A DNA stretch of 52,540 bases from Thermoproteota archaeon (GCA_030837285.1 JAUPKU010000106.1:1-52540), one strand, 5' to 3'; shown: positions 17,410 through 27,240, counted from the first letter of the stretch. The notes: a model not told the origin generated them from the letters alone. Translations and numbers: made by a program.

Positions 17410-17928
17410 TTAGATTATTAATCCTTTTTCTCTCTGGTCAACGTAATACTTTAGAGCTCCTACGTAGTATGGGAAGATGCTCTCCGGCGCTTTTTCTATG
17501 AGCTTCTTCAACTCGGAGATCTTAATCCACCGTGGGTTCATCGCTTCATTGACTTTCCCATAATCGATATCTCCATCTGCTTCGCAGCGGAAGATGAATC
17601 CTATTACTGAGCTGCCATGGAATGTGTTACCGCAGAAAGGGGTGAAGGCCATGCCAGTCTGCTCTCCATTTCCCTTGACCACTGTGGTGGTCTCTGGCTT
17701 GATCTTCGTGATTTCTAATCCCGTCTCTTCCCTCACTTCCCTCTTCAAAGCTGCGTAGACATCTTCGCCAGCTTCAATCTTGCCCCCCGGAATTTCGAAG
17801 GTTCCTGAGTAGCCTCCAGTAGGCTTCCATCTAGTTTGAACGTATATTGCTGTTTCACCGTCAATAATCCTCTCGATTATTGCTGATACAGAAACGATCA
17901 TGTACTTTGGTCTCTCTGGAGCACTCAA
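17410..17928 (-). CDS. Nudix hydrolase
   Basis: 172 residues with a complete Nudix box, GGKIEAGEDVYAALKREV plus REETGLE, matching Gx5Ex7REUxEExGU at residues about 47-70. Such enzymes cleave nucleoside diphosphates linked to another group; the substrate cannot be told here. The TTG start has an AGAGGT Shine-Dalgarno-like element upstream; an ATG nine codons further in (MIVSVSAII) is the alternative. It is convergent with the enolase-superfamily gene. Confidence 0.87.
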   Translation of the reverse strand: MSAPERPKYMIVSVSAIIERIIDGETAIYVQTRWKPTGGYSGTFEIPGGKIEAGEDVYAALKREVREETGLEITKIKPETTTVVKGNGEQTGMAFTPFCGNTFHGSSVIGFIFRCEADGDIDYGKVNEAMNPRWIKISELKKLIEKAPESIFPYYVGALKYYVDQREKGLII

Positions 17929-18077
17929 GGCAAGACCTCTTTAAACTGACTCTTTAATACTGAAAGGAATTAAACCCTTCGTATACTGAAAATTGTTTCT
18001 CAATTGAGGTTATGCCAAAACATAGACCTCTTAATAATTCCGGCGGTTGAGCTGTGGTTTCAAGTTAAAGTATGTTT

Positions 18078-20124
18078 CTAGACTATGCTTGATTGGTTAC
18101 CTGTCTTCTTGATTTGAATTGTCTTGTCAGCGAACTGGGCGAAAGTTTGATCGTGTGTGACTACGATTATCTGTCTTATCTTCAAATTAGAGAGCATCGT
18201 GGTAAGCCTTTCTATAGTTCGGTCTTCGTCTTCGTTTCCAAGATTCTCCGTAGGCTCATTGAGTATTAAAAGTTCCATGGGTGTTCCCGTTCTGGCTTCA
18301 TAGATGGCGTTTCCCAGTCCAATTCGGTAAGCTAAGGCGATCTCCGTTCTCTCCTCGCCTGACAAGTCTCTGTAACTCCGAACATAACCTTCAACGTTAA
18401 TCGTCGGAGTATACTCGTTATCTATCGCTATAGTGAAAGGCGAAGCTGGATTGAAGTCATTGTATACCTTCTGGATGTTGCGTTCTATAGACTTGAGGTA
18501 GAGGGTTCTAAGCGTGGGAAGAACGGCTCTGCATCCTCTTCTTATGCGTTGGAGTTCCTCGATAACCCGCTTTTGCTTCTCTGCTTCTTCGTGGGTCTTC
18601 TTTCCTTCCTGTATCTCTTCTGAAAGTTTCGTCAGATTAGTTTCATGTTCCTGTAAGTCACTTTGGACTTGTTGCACCTCAGTCTGAGCTATGTTGACTT
18701 TGGATGACTTCTTCATTCACTCGCTTCTCTTTCTAATATGAATGGTCTCATCATATTCGGGCAGGGAAATCTCTGTGACCTCTATCTGCTTCTCTATCAC
18801 ATTATTTGCAAATTGAATCGCATCCAGTTCTTTTTGAGTATTCTTCATCTGGAAGCCGATGCTCTAAATCTGAGTCTTTAGTCTCTCAATCTGATAAAAG
18901 AAGTCTATCAAGATTCTCAATGTAGGTTTTATAAGCCTTGAGCAGTTGCATTGAAGAGTCCAGAACTATCCCATTCTCCTTCACCTTCTTCTTGAGGTTT
19001 TCTAAATGTCTCGTTCGCTCAAGTCTGAATTCCTTAGCTTTGTGGGAGGAAAGGCGTTGACCACAGTAAGGGCAGATTTCGGTATCTGAAAGGGCAGACT
19101 CTCTGTTCTGCTCCTCTTCGATTATCTTCTCATCTGTGTTGATCATGCTAAGTGTTTCCACCGTCATCCTATCAAGCCTATCAGCTGTATCCTTCAGAGA
19201 AGTCAGATCATCTTCTCCTTCATATCCAATCTTATTGAGGTCTACCCAAAGTCCCTTCACTTGTTCTTCAAGTTTCTTCTTCTCCTCCGTTAGGTCTTTC
19301 ATGCTCTGCTTGAGAGTGGAGACTCTTCCCTTGAGTCCCTCAGCCTTCGCCACTCCATCGGCTAACTGTCTCTTCTTCGCCTCAATCTTTTTTCTCTCCT
19401 CGTTATGCCGTCTGGAAATTTGGTCGTAGCTCCAGCTCTTCCCTCTCAAACCTATAGCGTTCTTGAGCCTTTCGATTCCTCTTCCTCAGATCCTCTATCT
19501 GCGTTAGAGTGCTCTCATACTCTTTGGAACGCAATTCAATATCATATTTCAATGCTTCTTCAGTTAACCGCCGAGAATACCCTCCCTCTCCCTTATGATC
19601 TCGCCCAATTCCTTCCAAGCAACTTCAAAGGCGTCGAAGCCGAGGAGGCTGTCCACAACACTCTTCCTAGAACGCTCGTCCATATTGAGAAGCTTTTTCA
19701 ACTCCTCCTGCCTAGCTAGACAAGTGTACTCCAAAAGTTCATCATCAATTCTAAGGAGTTCTCTAACATCTCGGTTCAGGTCTCCAGCTTTACCAACTGT
19801 GTGTACTAGGTCATTAACCTCAAACTTTAGTTCAGAATCCTGGGAAATTCTATTCTTCACCCTCGCAAGCCCTCGGGTTATAATGAAGTTTCTTCCTTGG
19901 TCTTCAACTTGCAGAATTGCTTTGGATCGGTTGGAACCTTCCCTCATCAAACCAGAATAATCTCTAAAAGCATCATCACCGAATAGTACAAATTCAGTGG
20001 CTGAGATCATAGAGGATTTCCCAGCTCCCTTCGACCCGACGATCGCTGTGAAGCCTTCCGGGAATGGAATGTAACCGTCTCTCCATGAGCGAATTCCCTC
20101 CAGTCGAAGACTCTTCAAAATCAT
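18078..20124 (-). pseudogene. rad50: Decayed rad50 (SMC-like DNA repair ATPase)
   Basis: Four ORF pieces read as one Rad50. The N-terminal lobe starts MILKSLRLEGIRSWRDG with Walker A IVGSKGAGKSS, then frameshifts near 19575 into YSRRLTEEALKYDIEL. A further shift lies near 19420-19450. The zinc hook is recognisable (EICPYCGQRLSSHKAK). The hook-proximal coil stops at 18886, and a degenerate stretch precedes the C-terminal lobe. That lobe has the signature DLSGEERTEIALAYRIGL, but its Walker B reads LLILNEPTENLGNE instead of the usual LDEPT...LD, so both acidic positions are changed. The locus is about 2.05 kb against roughly 2.6 kb for an intact gene. Its ATG overlaps the mre11 stop (ATGA), as in working mre11-rad50 operons. 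Confidence 0.88.
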
Positions 20125-20861
20125 TGGCTGTCTTCCTCGTAGAAAGAACTGATCTTCTTCTCCGCCATCCTCTGCCCTTCAGAAGTCTTCAATTCCTTGT
20201 CGGATAGAGTCTTAACCAACTCAATAGTCAGGTCAGCATACTTCTGGGTATCTCCCTTAAAGAAGCCACTGTAATACTCTCTCAACTCCGCATTAACCTT
20301 TGTATAAAGAGATTCTTAGCTGTTCATAGTCAGAGGGAGCGCTTCTTCTTCGGTTGTCCTCAAGTGGTTTACCAAGTGGACATAAAGGGCCTCTTTGGCA
20401 GCGCTTCTAAAAATCTCATACTTGACATCAGCCTTTGTCAATCCCTGCAGTAATGTTCCATCAATAGATAAAACGATTATAACGCCTTCTTCATCGGCAT
20501 TAGAAACCGCTTCCCGAGCCTTCTCCTCGATTTCCTCTGGCTTTAAGCCTGTGAAGTCCATTTGAAGGATGCGGAAACGCCTCTGCATAGACAGGGATAT
20601 AGTATCAACCTTGGTCTCTCCATCCCCATCCACCTCAACTAAATAGAAGCCCTTCTCATGCCCGTACTCAGTATAATCAAATGTCTCTAGGCTCCCAGAG
20701 TAAAGGTCTCCAGCGAAAACTACAAAGTCAGGCGATAATTCCTTTGCCTTTGTAGTAAATTCCTCAAAGGCCTTTAAAAAATCCCCTGTTCTTTCAGCTA
20801 ATCCATACTGCATGTAGCCTAGATGAGCATCCGATGCTTGAACAAACCTGAAAGCCTTCAC
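20121..20861 (-). pseudogene. mre11: Decayed mre11 (DNA double-strand-break nuclease) with internal deletion
   Basis: From a GTG start the product begins FRFVQASDAHLGYMQYGLAE and reaches FVVFAGDLYSGS, the first two phosphodiesterase motifs. It then jumps directly to LETFDYTEYGHEKGFYLVEVDG, which in whole Mre11 follows the GNHD and HxH motifs. The central catalytic region is therefore missing, apparently by an in-frame deletion joining two GS-like sites. A TAA at 20316-20318 then stops translation, although the same frame continues with LYTKVNAELREYYSGFFKGD down to a TGA at 20121-20123 that overlaps the rad50 ATG. Mre11 with Rad50 normally processes DNA ends; this copy cannot. Confidence 0.88.
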
Positions 20862-21476
20862 GTTCCATCACTAATAGGAGTATTTTCAACTATCTTTTTC
20901 GTTTTTCCCTCAATTTATGTGAATTCAAATTGCAGGGTTGGATGTCGTTACCAACAAACAACAAGAATAACTGAGTTTTAAAGAAAAATATCCAAAAAAT
21001 GATGCGCTTCATGAAGATTTGAGATGCTAATGTTTTCAGACATAAAGCTAAAAGGTAGAACTCAATACATCCTTAACAAGAAACTTGGTTGGCAATTCCT
21101 AGCTATCATGATAGCTGTCTGAAAGAAAAATCATACTACTTTACACTTTTACATGAAATTCCTGCCCTTAGCAACCTTTCCCTTCTTCTCTTTCTTGCTT
21201 ACCATATTGTTCTTCTTGTCTTTACCCACGGTCAATCACCCTTTTGTAATTCGACGAAGATTTGTACGAAATCAGCATCCGCGCTTATATACGCTTCGGT
21301 TTGGTCAACTCCCATCCCAGAAGTTTAAGAGAAATACATTCACCAACAAATAATACTGGAATATTGGAAGTAAGGTTGAAGAAATAGAAGTCTTTCAAGT
21401 TGACTTTTGTAAAACTCATGCAAATATTGATTTTTAAAGCGAGTTCTCATTTTGGAGACATATAGTCTAGGCTAAT
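20862..21476. other. Long spacer between divergent loci
   Basis: 615 bases between mre11 and glpK remnants. Two overlapping short ORFs in different frames (21089-21353) have no family resemblance and are rejected. A perfect 16-base palindrome sits at 21101-21116. Promoters of both flanking loci would lie here, but I saw no clear TATA box. Confidence 0.45.
21101..21116. repeat. Perfect 16-base palindrome
   Basis: AGCTATCATGATAGCT equals its own reverse complement. It could be a regulator site or a recombination scar; nothing in the flanks decides this. Confidence 0.6.
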
Positions 21477-23047
21477 ATGCCTCAAGATACAGTGTTTAGA
21501 ATAGTAGGAGTAGAGACTTTGGAGCAAAGATTCATTGCGACTATTGACCAAGGTACAACTGGAACTCGCTGTGCAATCTTCGACAATGACGGAAAGATAA
21601 TTACCCTCAGTTATAGAGAGCATAAACAGATATATCCTAGGCTAGGTTGGGTGGAGCATGATCCTTCTGAAATATGGCAACAGACGAAAGGTGTCATCGA
21701 AGACGCGTTGCAGAACTCAAAGATTGAACCGCGTGAATTAGCTGCCTTGGCATTATGAACCAGAGGGAGACGACTGTTATCTGGAATAAACACTCTGGGA
21801 AGCCATATTGCAACGCGATTGTCTGGCAGTGTACACGCACACAAGAATTATGTCAAGAACTTAAAGATAGAATGCTGGGGTCTTCTATAAGAGCGAAGAC
21901 TGGACTACATATCTCTACATATTTTTCAGGGCCAAAAATAAAGTGGATATTTGAAGAGATTCCAAATGTAAGAAAGGATGCAGAGGCTGGTAAAGCAGTC
22001 TTTGGCAATATTGACAGTTGGATCATTTGGAATTTGACTGGAGGATCCAAAAAGGGGCGGCATGTTACGGATTATACTAATGCCTCTAGGACTATGCTCA
22101 TGGATTTGAGAAAACTCAGTTGGGACGAAGAAATCACAGCGGAACTCAGTATACCCTCTCAAATGCTACCTGAAATCCGCCCCTCCTCCGATAAAGATAT
22201 TTCTGGATACACTTCGAGGGATGGACCTTTCAAGGCTAAAATACCGGTCTGTGGAGACGTAGGCGACCAGCAGGCTGCCCTGATTGGACAGACCTGCTTC
22301 AGAAGAGGAGAGGCTAAGAACACGTATGGAACAGGCTGCTTCACCTTAATGAATATAGGCAACGAACCCCTAATCTCTAAAAATGGCTTGATCACCACCT
22401 GCGCCTATGGTTTTGAAGAGAACAAGTGTACTTATGCCCTTGAAGGATCTGTAGCTATAGCTGGAGCTGCTATCCAATGGCTTAGAGATAATCTTGGCAT
22501 AATCAAATCTGCCTCTGAAACTGAGGAAATGGCCAAATCTGTTGCAGGAGAAGGCTCGGGTGGCATATTCTTCGTTCCAGCATTCAACGGCCTGTTCGCT
22601 CCCTACTGGGATATGTACGCCAGAGGATGCATAGTGGGCATAACTAGATACACTAGAAAGGAACATCTTGTCCACGCTACTTTAGAAGCGATCTGCTACC
22701 AGACTAGAGATGTCTTAGAGGCTATGATAGGAGACTCGAAGATCAAAATCACCCAGTTGAGAGCAGATGGGGGTGCAGCAGTTAACAATTATCTAATGCA
22801 GCTGCAAGCCAATCTATCAGGATTAAGAGTAATCCGCCCCACGATTACAGAGACTACTTCTCTCGGCGCAGCTTACTCCGCAGGGCTAGCCTTAGGGTTC
22901 TGGAAGGACTTGGATGAGATAAGGCGTAATTGGCAAATAGATAGAGTTTTCACTCCAGAATGGCCCGAGGAGAAGCAGCAAAGAATGTACAGAGACTGGA
23001 AAAAAGCCGTTATGCGCAGTAAAAACTGGATCGAGGAGCAATCATAA
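21477..23047 (+). pseudogene. glpK: Glycerol kinase with a single-base frameshift
   Basis: The 5' ORF (21477-21758) gives FIATIDQGTTGTRCAIFDNDG...[10 protein letters not shown], and the 3' ORF (21755-23047) gives [24 protein letters not shown] through the C terminus. The join corresponds to the GITNQRETTV region of GlpK. One extra G near 21749-21751 (TTGG-CATTATGAAC) would restore a continuous product of about 520 residues. All other GlpK signatures are intact: [30 protein letters not shown] and [17 protein letters not shown]. With only one lesion this could be a recent mutation, a sequencing error or a programmed shift. The family phosphorylates glycerol to glycerol 3-phosphate. No glycerol transporter or dehydrogenase is adjacent. 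Confidence 0.75.
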
Positions 23048-23211
23048 AGCAAATAGGAGTCATGTTGAAAATGTGAAACTGCAGAGAATTCTGCTTCATC
23101 TTCTATTCAACCTAGCTTGTTTGGGAGTAGTATTTTTCTTCTGGTAACAAGAAGAGACTAACTGATAGGGATGATTTAGTTTTCTCTAATTCTTGCAGAT
23201 GTTTCGGATAG

Positions 23212-24534
23212 TTACTCTATTGTGTATTCTCTTTGTTTTTCTATTACTGGAATTTCGCTACCAACACTTGCCATGAATTTGCCAAATAGCTCCTGATGGA
23301 CACCGTGAATGGGAAATATGGTCTTTGGGCTTATTTCTTTAAGCGCTTCCTTCAGTTGCAGGGGCATGATATGGCCTGACACGTGGATATGATACTGAGG
23401 TAGACCGTAATACTCTAGCCAGTTAATCAGTCTGTCAAAGTCAATCTCCATCTCTTCGTCGAAGGGCTCAGAGGCAGATAGGATATAACAACTCTCAGGG
23501 ACCGGTTTGATCTCCAGTAGTTCTTCAAAGTCGTAGAAAGAGCATACCATAATCACTTTGTTCTGCATTTTAGAAACTCTAGCAGCGTCAACTATGTTGC
23601 CAAGCTTAAGTGTTTCAGTCTCCCACTTATAGTACTTCTTCTTAGCCTTTTGGAAGATGAGGACACTCTCGCCTCTAAGATTTGGAATCTTAAGTTTCGA
23701 ATCGCGACTTAATCTATCAAGAAGATAGGCCTGCCTCATAGTGACCGCCAGAAATCTATTATTCTCTAGAGCAACCCTATAGAATGACGCAAGTCTATCA
23801 ATATCAGCTTTGCCAAAATCGACCAAGACTAGTCCAGGCGCCTGTTTTACGACTTTATCAACTTTTTTTCTGACTTCAGGTTCTGAAGAGATCTCCGCGC
23901 CGGTCATATTCGTACTCTCCGTGATTACGGCGAGAGGACTCGCCTCTTTTGCCTTCTCAATGAATTCTTCAGTCATCTCTGGCTTTGTTCCATGAAGCCT
24001 AAAATCACCTGTGTAAACTATGGCTCCAGACGAAGTATGGATGATGAAGCCGTAAGCCCCTGGGACACTATGGTCAACATGGATTGGCTCAACTTCAATG
24101 GAGTCAACCTGGATCTTATCTCCTGTTCTGAAAGTTCTAAATTGGATTTCCCTCATGTCAGATTCCAATCTACTCAGTTGGACTTCGCTTAGGGCTTTCA
24201 ATATAGTAGCGGTGGTTTCTCCACAGTAGACTGGTATATCTCTTTTTAGGAAGGAAATGTAAGCTGAGTGGTCTGCGTGGGAATGAGATAGAAATACGGC
24301 GTCTAAGCTTCTCTCCGATTCATCAAACTTGTATACTCCATCAATTCGGGGAAGGATTCTAAACTCTAGGAGGCTCTTCTCATTTCTAGGGGATAAGAAC
24401 GGGGTTGAATAATACTGCTTCTTAGCCATTAGAGACATGCCAAAGTCAAGGAATATACTCGTATCCTTATCCTTTAGGAAGATCTTGTTTCCGCCGATCT
24501 CATTTACCCCGCCATAGAATCTCAGAGAAGTCAT
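23212..24534 (-). CDS. RNase J-like metallo-beta-lactamase/beta-CASP protein
   Basis: 440 residues. The metallo-beta-lactamase core opens with LRFYGGVNEIGGNKIFLKD and FLDFGMS, carries the metal motif FLSHSHADHSAY near residue 87, IHVDHSVPGA, and YTGDFRLHG. A beta-CASP insertion follows, and the C-terminal HVSGHIMPLQLKEALKE and IFPIHGVHQE motifs close the site. Archaeal members of this group (RNase J, CPSF-like) are 5'-3' exonucleases or endonucleases of RNA. The YGGVNEIGGN start resembles the RNase J branch more than the KH-domain CPSF branch. No membrane or signal segments. It is convergent with glpK and divergent from the M20 peptidase. Confidence 0.85.
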   Translation of the reverse strand: MTSLRFYGGVNEIGGNKIFLKDKDTSIFLDFGMSLMAKKQYYSTPFLSPRNEKSLLEFRILPRIDGVYKFDESERSLDAVFLSHSHADHSAYISFLKRDIPVYCGETTATILKALSEVQLSRLESDMREIQFRTFRTGDKIQVDSIEVEPIHVDHSVPGAYGFIIHTSSGAIVYTGDFRLHGTKPEMTEEFIEKAKEASPLAVITESTNMTGAEISSEPEVRKKVDKVVKQAPGLVLVDFGKADIDRLASFYRVALENNRFLAVTMRQAYLLDRLSRDSKLKIPNLRGESVLIFQKAKKKYYKWETETLKLGNIVDAARVSKMQNKVIMVCSFYDFEELLEIKPVPESCYILSASEPFDEEMEIDFDRLINWLEYYGLPQYHIHVSGHIMPLQLKEALKEISPKTIFPIHGVHQELFGKFMASVGSEIPVIEKQREYTIE

Positions 24535-24780
24535 CTTATATCAATCCTTCAAATGCTATCTTCGAATTTTAATAACTTACCTATCTTGTTCCAATATTTC
24601 ACTCGTCCATTCACTCAAACCTAATATAAGTTTAGAATCTCTTTTCCCCACCTTTTTTAAAACTCTGGCTGCACTCTTTCTTCACGGTATGAATGTCTTC
24701 AAACGCATAAATATTGAACTACCATATTTTGCTTTGATAATCTCAATAGCGAATTTACTTGTAAGAAGAGATGGTTTAAA

Positions 24781-26001
24781 ATGATAGATGAGTGCAGTGT
24801 TAAAGATGCTTTAGGTCCTCTGATCGAGGTGGACACTAGTAATCCGCCAGGGAAGAATTCTAGGAGAATAGCCAACATCCTCAGAGAGCAGCTTGCTTCT
24901 ACAGGCTGTAAATTTAAACTGGTCCGATCTCCACTGGATAGATTTGAGGCGTTGTCCAAGGAAGTTGACGGAATCAGTGGTGAAAGAGTGAACTTGATTG
25001 CTACCCTGGATAGAGGTGAAGGGAAGACAATGATCTTCAACGCTCATGTAGATGTTGTCCCAGCTGTAGGTGAGTGGACCAAGCCTCCATTCAACTTGAC
25101 AAAGGCAGGTGACGAATTGTTTGGTCGAGGTGTCTCCGATGATAAGGGTCCCCTTGCCATGTTTGTCTTGGTCATCAAGGAACTTGCTGAAACTCCTGGA
25201 TGGAGGGGTAAGATCATCCTTGTAGCGACTGTTGATGAGGAGATAGGAGGTTACACTGGTCTTGGCTACCTTATGGATGGAGAGGTTATCAGTGGGGATT
25301 ATTGCATTGTCGGCGACGGAGATATAGACTCCATCTCAAACGCGGCTAACGGTTGCTTAGTCTTCAAGCTTACTATCAAGGGAAAATCTGTTCATTCCAG
25401 CATGAATTGGCTTGGAGTAAACGCTGTGGATAAGGCTGCTAAACTGATTACAAGGCTTGAAGCATATAACAAGATCCTGAATACTCGAAAGTCAAAAGTT
25501 CAGACAAACTCTGAGAAAGGCGTGACATGCCTCACACCGAGTCTGACTGTGGGGCTGATTAGAGGTGGAACAAAAGTCAATATAGTTCCGGACAGCTGCA
25601 AGCTTGAAGTTGATAGACGTGTGATTCCCGAGGAAAATAAGCTTGAAGCAATAAAAGAGTTCAAGAAGATCTTGGAAGAACTTAAGAGGGCAGATAAGGA
25701 CTTTAACTACGATCTTCATGTTGAAGGACTTCACAATTCCTTCTATGTTCGTGAAGATAACGAGCTTATCACGACAGCATGTAGAGTATATGAAGAAATA
25801 ACTAAGAGGAAGGGAAGAATTCTGGGCACTCTTGGCTGTCTCGACACATCTTATGTGGCTAAACACGGCATTCCAGTCTTTACTTTTGGTGTTTCAAGGG
25901 TTGAAAGCAGTATTCACGGAATCGATGAGCACGCGAAGATTAAAGACCTAATAGACTTTGGCTACATCGTAAAAGAGACAACTCAACGGCTATTAAGATA
26001 A
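24781..26001 (+). CDS. M20-family peptidase/deacylase (ArgE/DapE-like)
   Basis: 406 residues. Zinc-site motifs are in order: MIFNAHVDVVPAVGEW (His and Asp), FGRGVSDDKGPLA (bridging Asp), ATVDEEIGGYTG (catalytic Glu plus zinc Glu), DYCIVGDGD and a C-terminal SSIHGIDEHAK (zinc His). A dimerisation domain (VHSSMNWLGVNAVDKAA) interrupts the catalytic domain. ArgE/DapE enzymes remove acyl groups from amino acids; LysK of the archaeal lysine pathway belongs here. Its position just before a Lrp-type regulator and the homocitrate-synthase operon makes a LysK-like role worth considering. At 406 residues it is longer than typical LysK, so this is inference only. Confidence 0.88.
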   Translation: MIDECSVKDALGPLIEVDTSNPPGKNSRRIANILREQLASTGCKFKLVRSPLDRFEALSKEVDGISGERVNLIATLDRGEGKTMIFNAHVDVVPAVGEWTKPPFNLTKAGDELFGRGVSDDKGPLAMFVLVIKELAETPGWRGKIILVATVDEEIGGYTGLGYLMDGEVISGDYCIVGDGDIDSISNAANGCLVFKLTIKGKSVHSSMNWLGVNAVDKAAKLITRLEAYNKILNTRKSKVQTNSEKGVTCLTPSLTVGLIRGGTKVNIVPDSCKLEVDRRVIPEENKLEAIKEFKKILEELKRADKDFNYDLHVEGLHNSFYVREDNELITTACRVYEEITKRKGRILGTLGCLDTSYVAKHGIPVFTFGVSRVESSIHGIDEHAKIKDLIDFGYIVKETTQRLLR

Positions 26002-26046
26002 ATATGATCTCGTCATATCTTTTCCTCATGCTGTTGGCTGATCAAA

Positions 26047-26457
26047 TTGGATGATATTGACAGGAAGATTATAGAATTCCTTCAGAGGGACTCTCGCACC
26101 CCATATACTGATGTAGCTAAAGCCCTAAGTCTATCCGAGGGAACGGTTAGACGGAGGATTCAAAACCTGTTCCATTCAGGTATAATAAAGCGTTTCACAG
26201 TCGAAGTCTGGGAAGACAATCCTAAAGCATTAGTTCTAGTATCAACGATTCCTCCAACTCCTACATCTCAAATCGCAGAGAGAATCTTGAAGTTGGATGG
26301 TATAGAGTCCATTTTTGAGGTAGCTGGGCAAGACGACATAGCCGTTCTAGCTTCTGGAGATGACATCGCGTCTATTAATCAGTGTGTTGACAACATTCGA
26401 AGTATTGAGGGTGTACAAACTACCAATACCCTATTCGTTTTAAGAAAATGGAAGTGA
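26047..26457 (+). CDS. Lrp/AsnC-family transcription regulator
   Basis: 136 residues from a TTG start. The N-terminal winged helix-turn-helix (DDIDRKIIEFLQRDSRTPYTDVAKALSLSEGTVRRRI) is followed by a RAM/AsnC effector domain (ALVLVSTIPP...IFEVAGQDDIAVLASGDD). Such regulators bind amino acids and control their metabolism; LysM of Sulfolobus, in this family, controls lysine genes. Here it lies upstream of a homocitrate-synthase/homoaconitase operon whose promoter carries a perfect inverted repeat. It begins 45 bases after the M20 peptidase stop, so the two may be co-transcribed. The regulatory link is inferred from context. Confidence 0.9.
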   Translation: MDDIDRKIIEFLQRDSRTPYTDVAKALSLSEGTVRRRIQNLFHSGIIKRFTVEVWEDNPKALVLVSTIPPTPTSQIAERILKLDGIESIFEVAGQDDIAVLASGDDIASINQCVDNIRSIEGVQTTNTLFVLRKWK

Positions 26458-26580
26458 AAAACAGGAGAGGATGGGGATCAAGTGAAAGAATGGATAAAAC
26501 TAATTGGTGGTTGATGGTCTCTCTATTTTAGAAATTCTTAAATTTCTGTTTGAATTTAGGCTATGTTTTAGTTTCAAGTC

Positions 26581-27075
26581 GTGGCAACATTGATTGTATC
26601 CAGCGTTGTTATTAGTCGGAGTGCAGAGGTTCACTTGGAACGCTTCACCGATTACTTCAAAGGATTTGAGAGGGTGGACGCTGTTAGGGAGTTGTTTGGC
26701 GCCCAGACAGAGGAGGTTCTCGACAACTTGAAGATTGAATTTGGTTCCAGGCGGGGTTACATGGGCGTTAGTGATGATGATGGCCACCTTTTTGTGAGTG
26801 TTCCATATCTCAAAGAAGGCGATGAGCGGGACATTTATTTGGACGTGATTCACGAGCTTGTTCATGTGAAACAATTCAGAAATGGAATACACTTACGCGA
26901 CAACAGATACCGATATACCAATAGGCCAACCGAAATCGAAGCCTACACTCATGCTGTTAAAGAGGCTAGACGGCTTAGTATGTCGGATAAAGAGATTTAT
27001 GAATACCTTTGGATGGACAATATGAGTGAAGATGATGTTAAGGCATTGGCTGATGCCGTAAACGTGAGATATTAG
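26581..27075 (+). CDS. Zincin-like putative metalloprotease (HExxH)
   Basis: 164 residues from GTG. The helix DIYLDVIHELVHVKQFR carries an HExxH zinc motif near residue 96, and a Glu-containing segment RPTEIEAYTHAV about 25 residues later could supply the third zinc ligand in the gluzincin manner. There is no signal peptide, so it would act in the cytosol. I do not recognise a named family. It stands between the Lrp regulator and the homocitrate-synthase promoter in the same direction. Confidence 0.7.
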   Translation: MATLIVSSVVISRSAEVHLERFTDYFKGFERVDAVRELFGAQTEEVLDNLKIEFGSRRGYMGVSDDDGHLFVSVPYLKEGDERDIYLDVIHELVHVKQFRNGIHLRDNRYRYTNRPTEIEAYTHAVKEARRLSMSDKEIYEYLWMDNMSEDDVKALADAVNVRY

Positions 27076-27142
27076 TCTAATTGAAATCGTCATCTTACTA
27101 ATTTTTAACTGATTGATCAGATAGCGAATATACTTTTTAAAT

Positions 27143-27175
27143 TTTTTCGTAAATTAATTACGAAAAACATATAAG
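27143..27175 (+). promoter_or_regulatory. Inverted-repeat operator beside a TATA box, 2-oxoacid elongation operon
   Basis: TTTTTCGTAA (27143-27152), a 5-base spacer ATTAA, and TTACGAAAAA (27158-27167) form a perfect 10-bp inverted repeat. It directly abuts a TATA-like CATATAAG (27168-27175) and so overlaps the BRE position. The start codon follows about 65 bases later, after a strong GGAGGT ribosome site at 27227-27232. Its size, symmetry and A/T-rich flanks suit an Lrp-family site that would block TFB/TBP binding. Confidence 0.65.
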
Positions 27176-27240
27176 TAGCTAAATAAACTAAACGTAAATC
27201 GTAATAATTATCGCAAGAATTATCATGGAGGTTCATTGAA

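Noticed and set aside
21089-21353. Two short ORFs in the mre11-glpK spacer
   Set aside because: They overlap in different frames, have low-complexity hydrophobic content and no recognisable family.
21748-21758. Programmed frameshift in glpK
   Set aside because: No slippery heptamer, pseudoknot or family precedent was seen; a simple indel or error is more economical.
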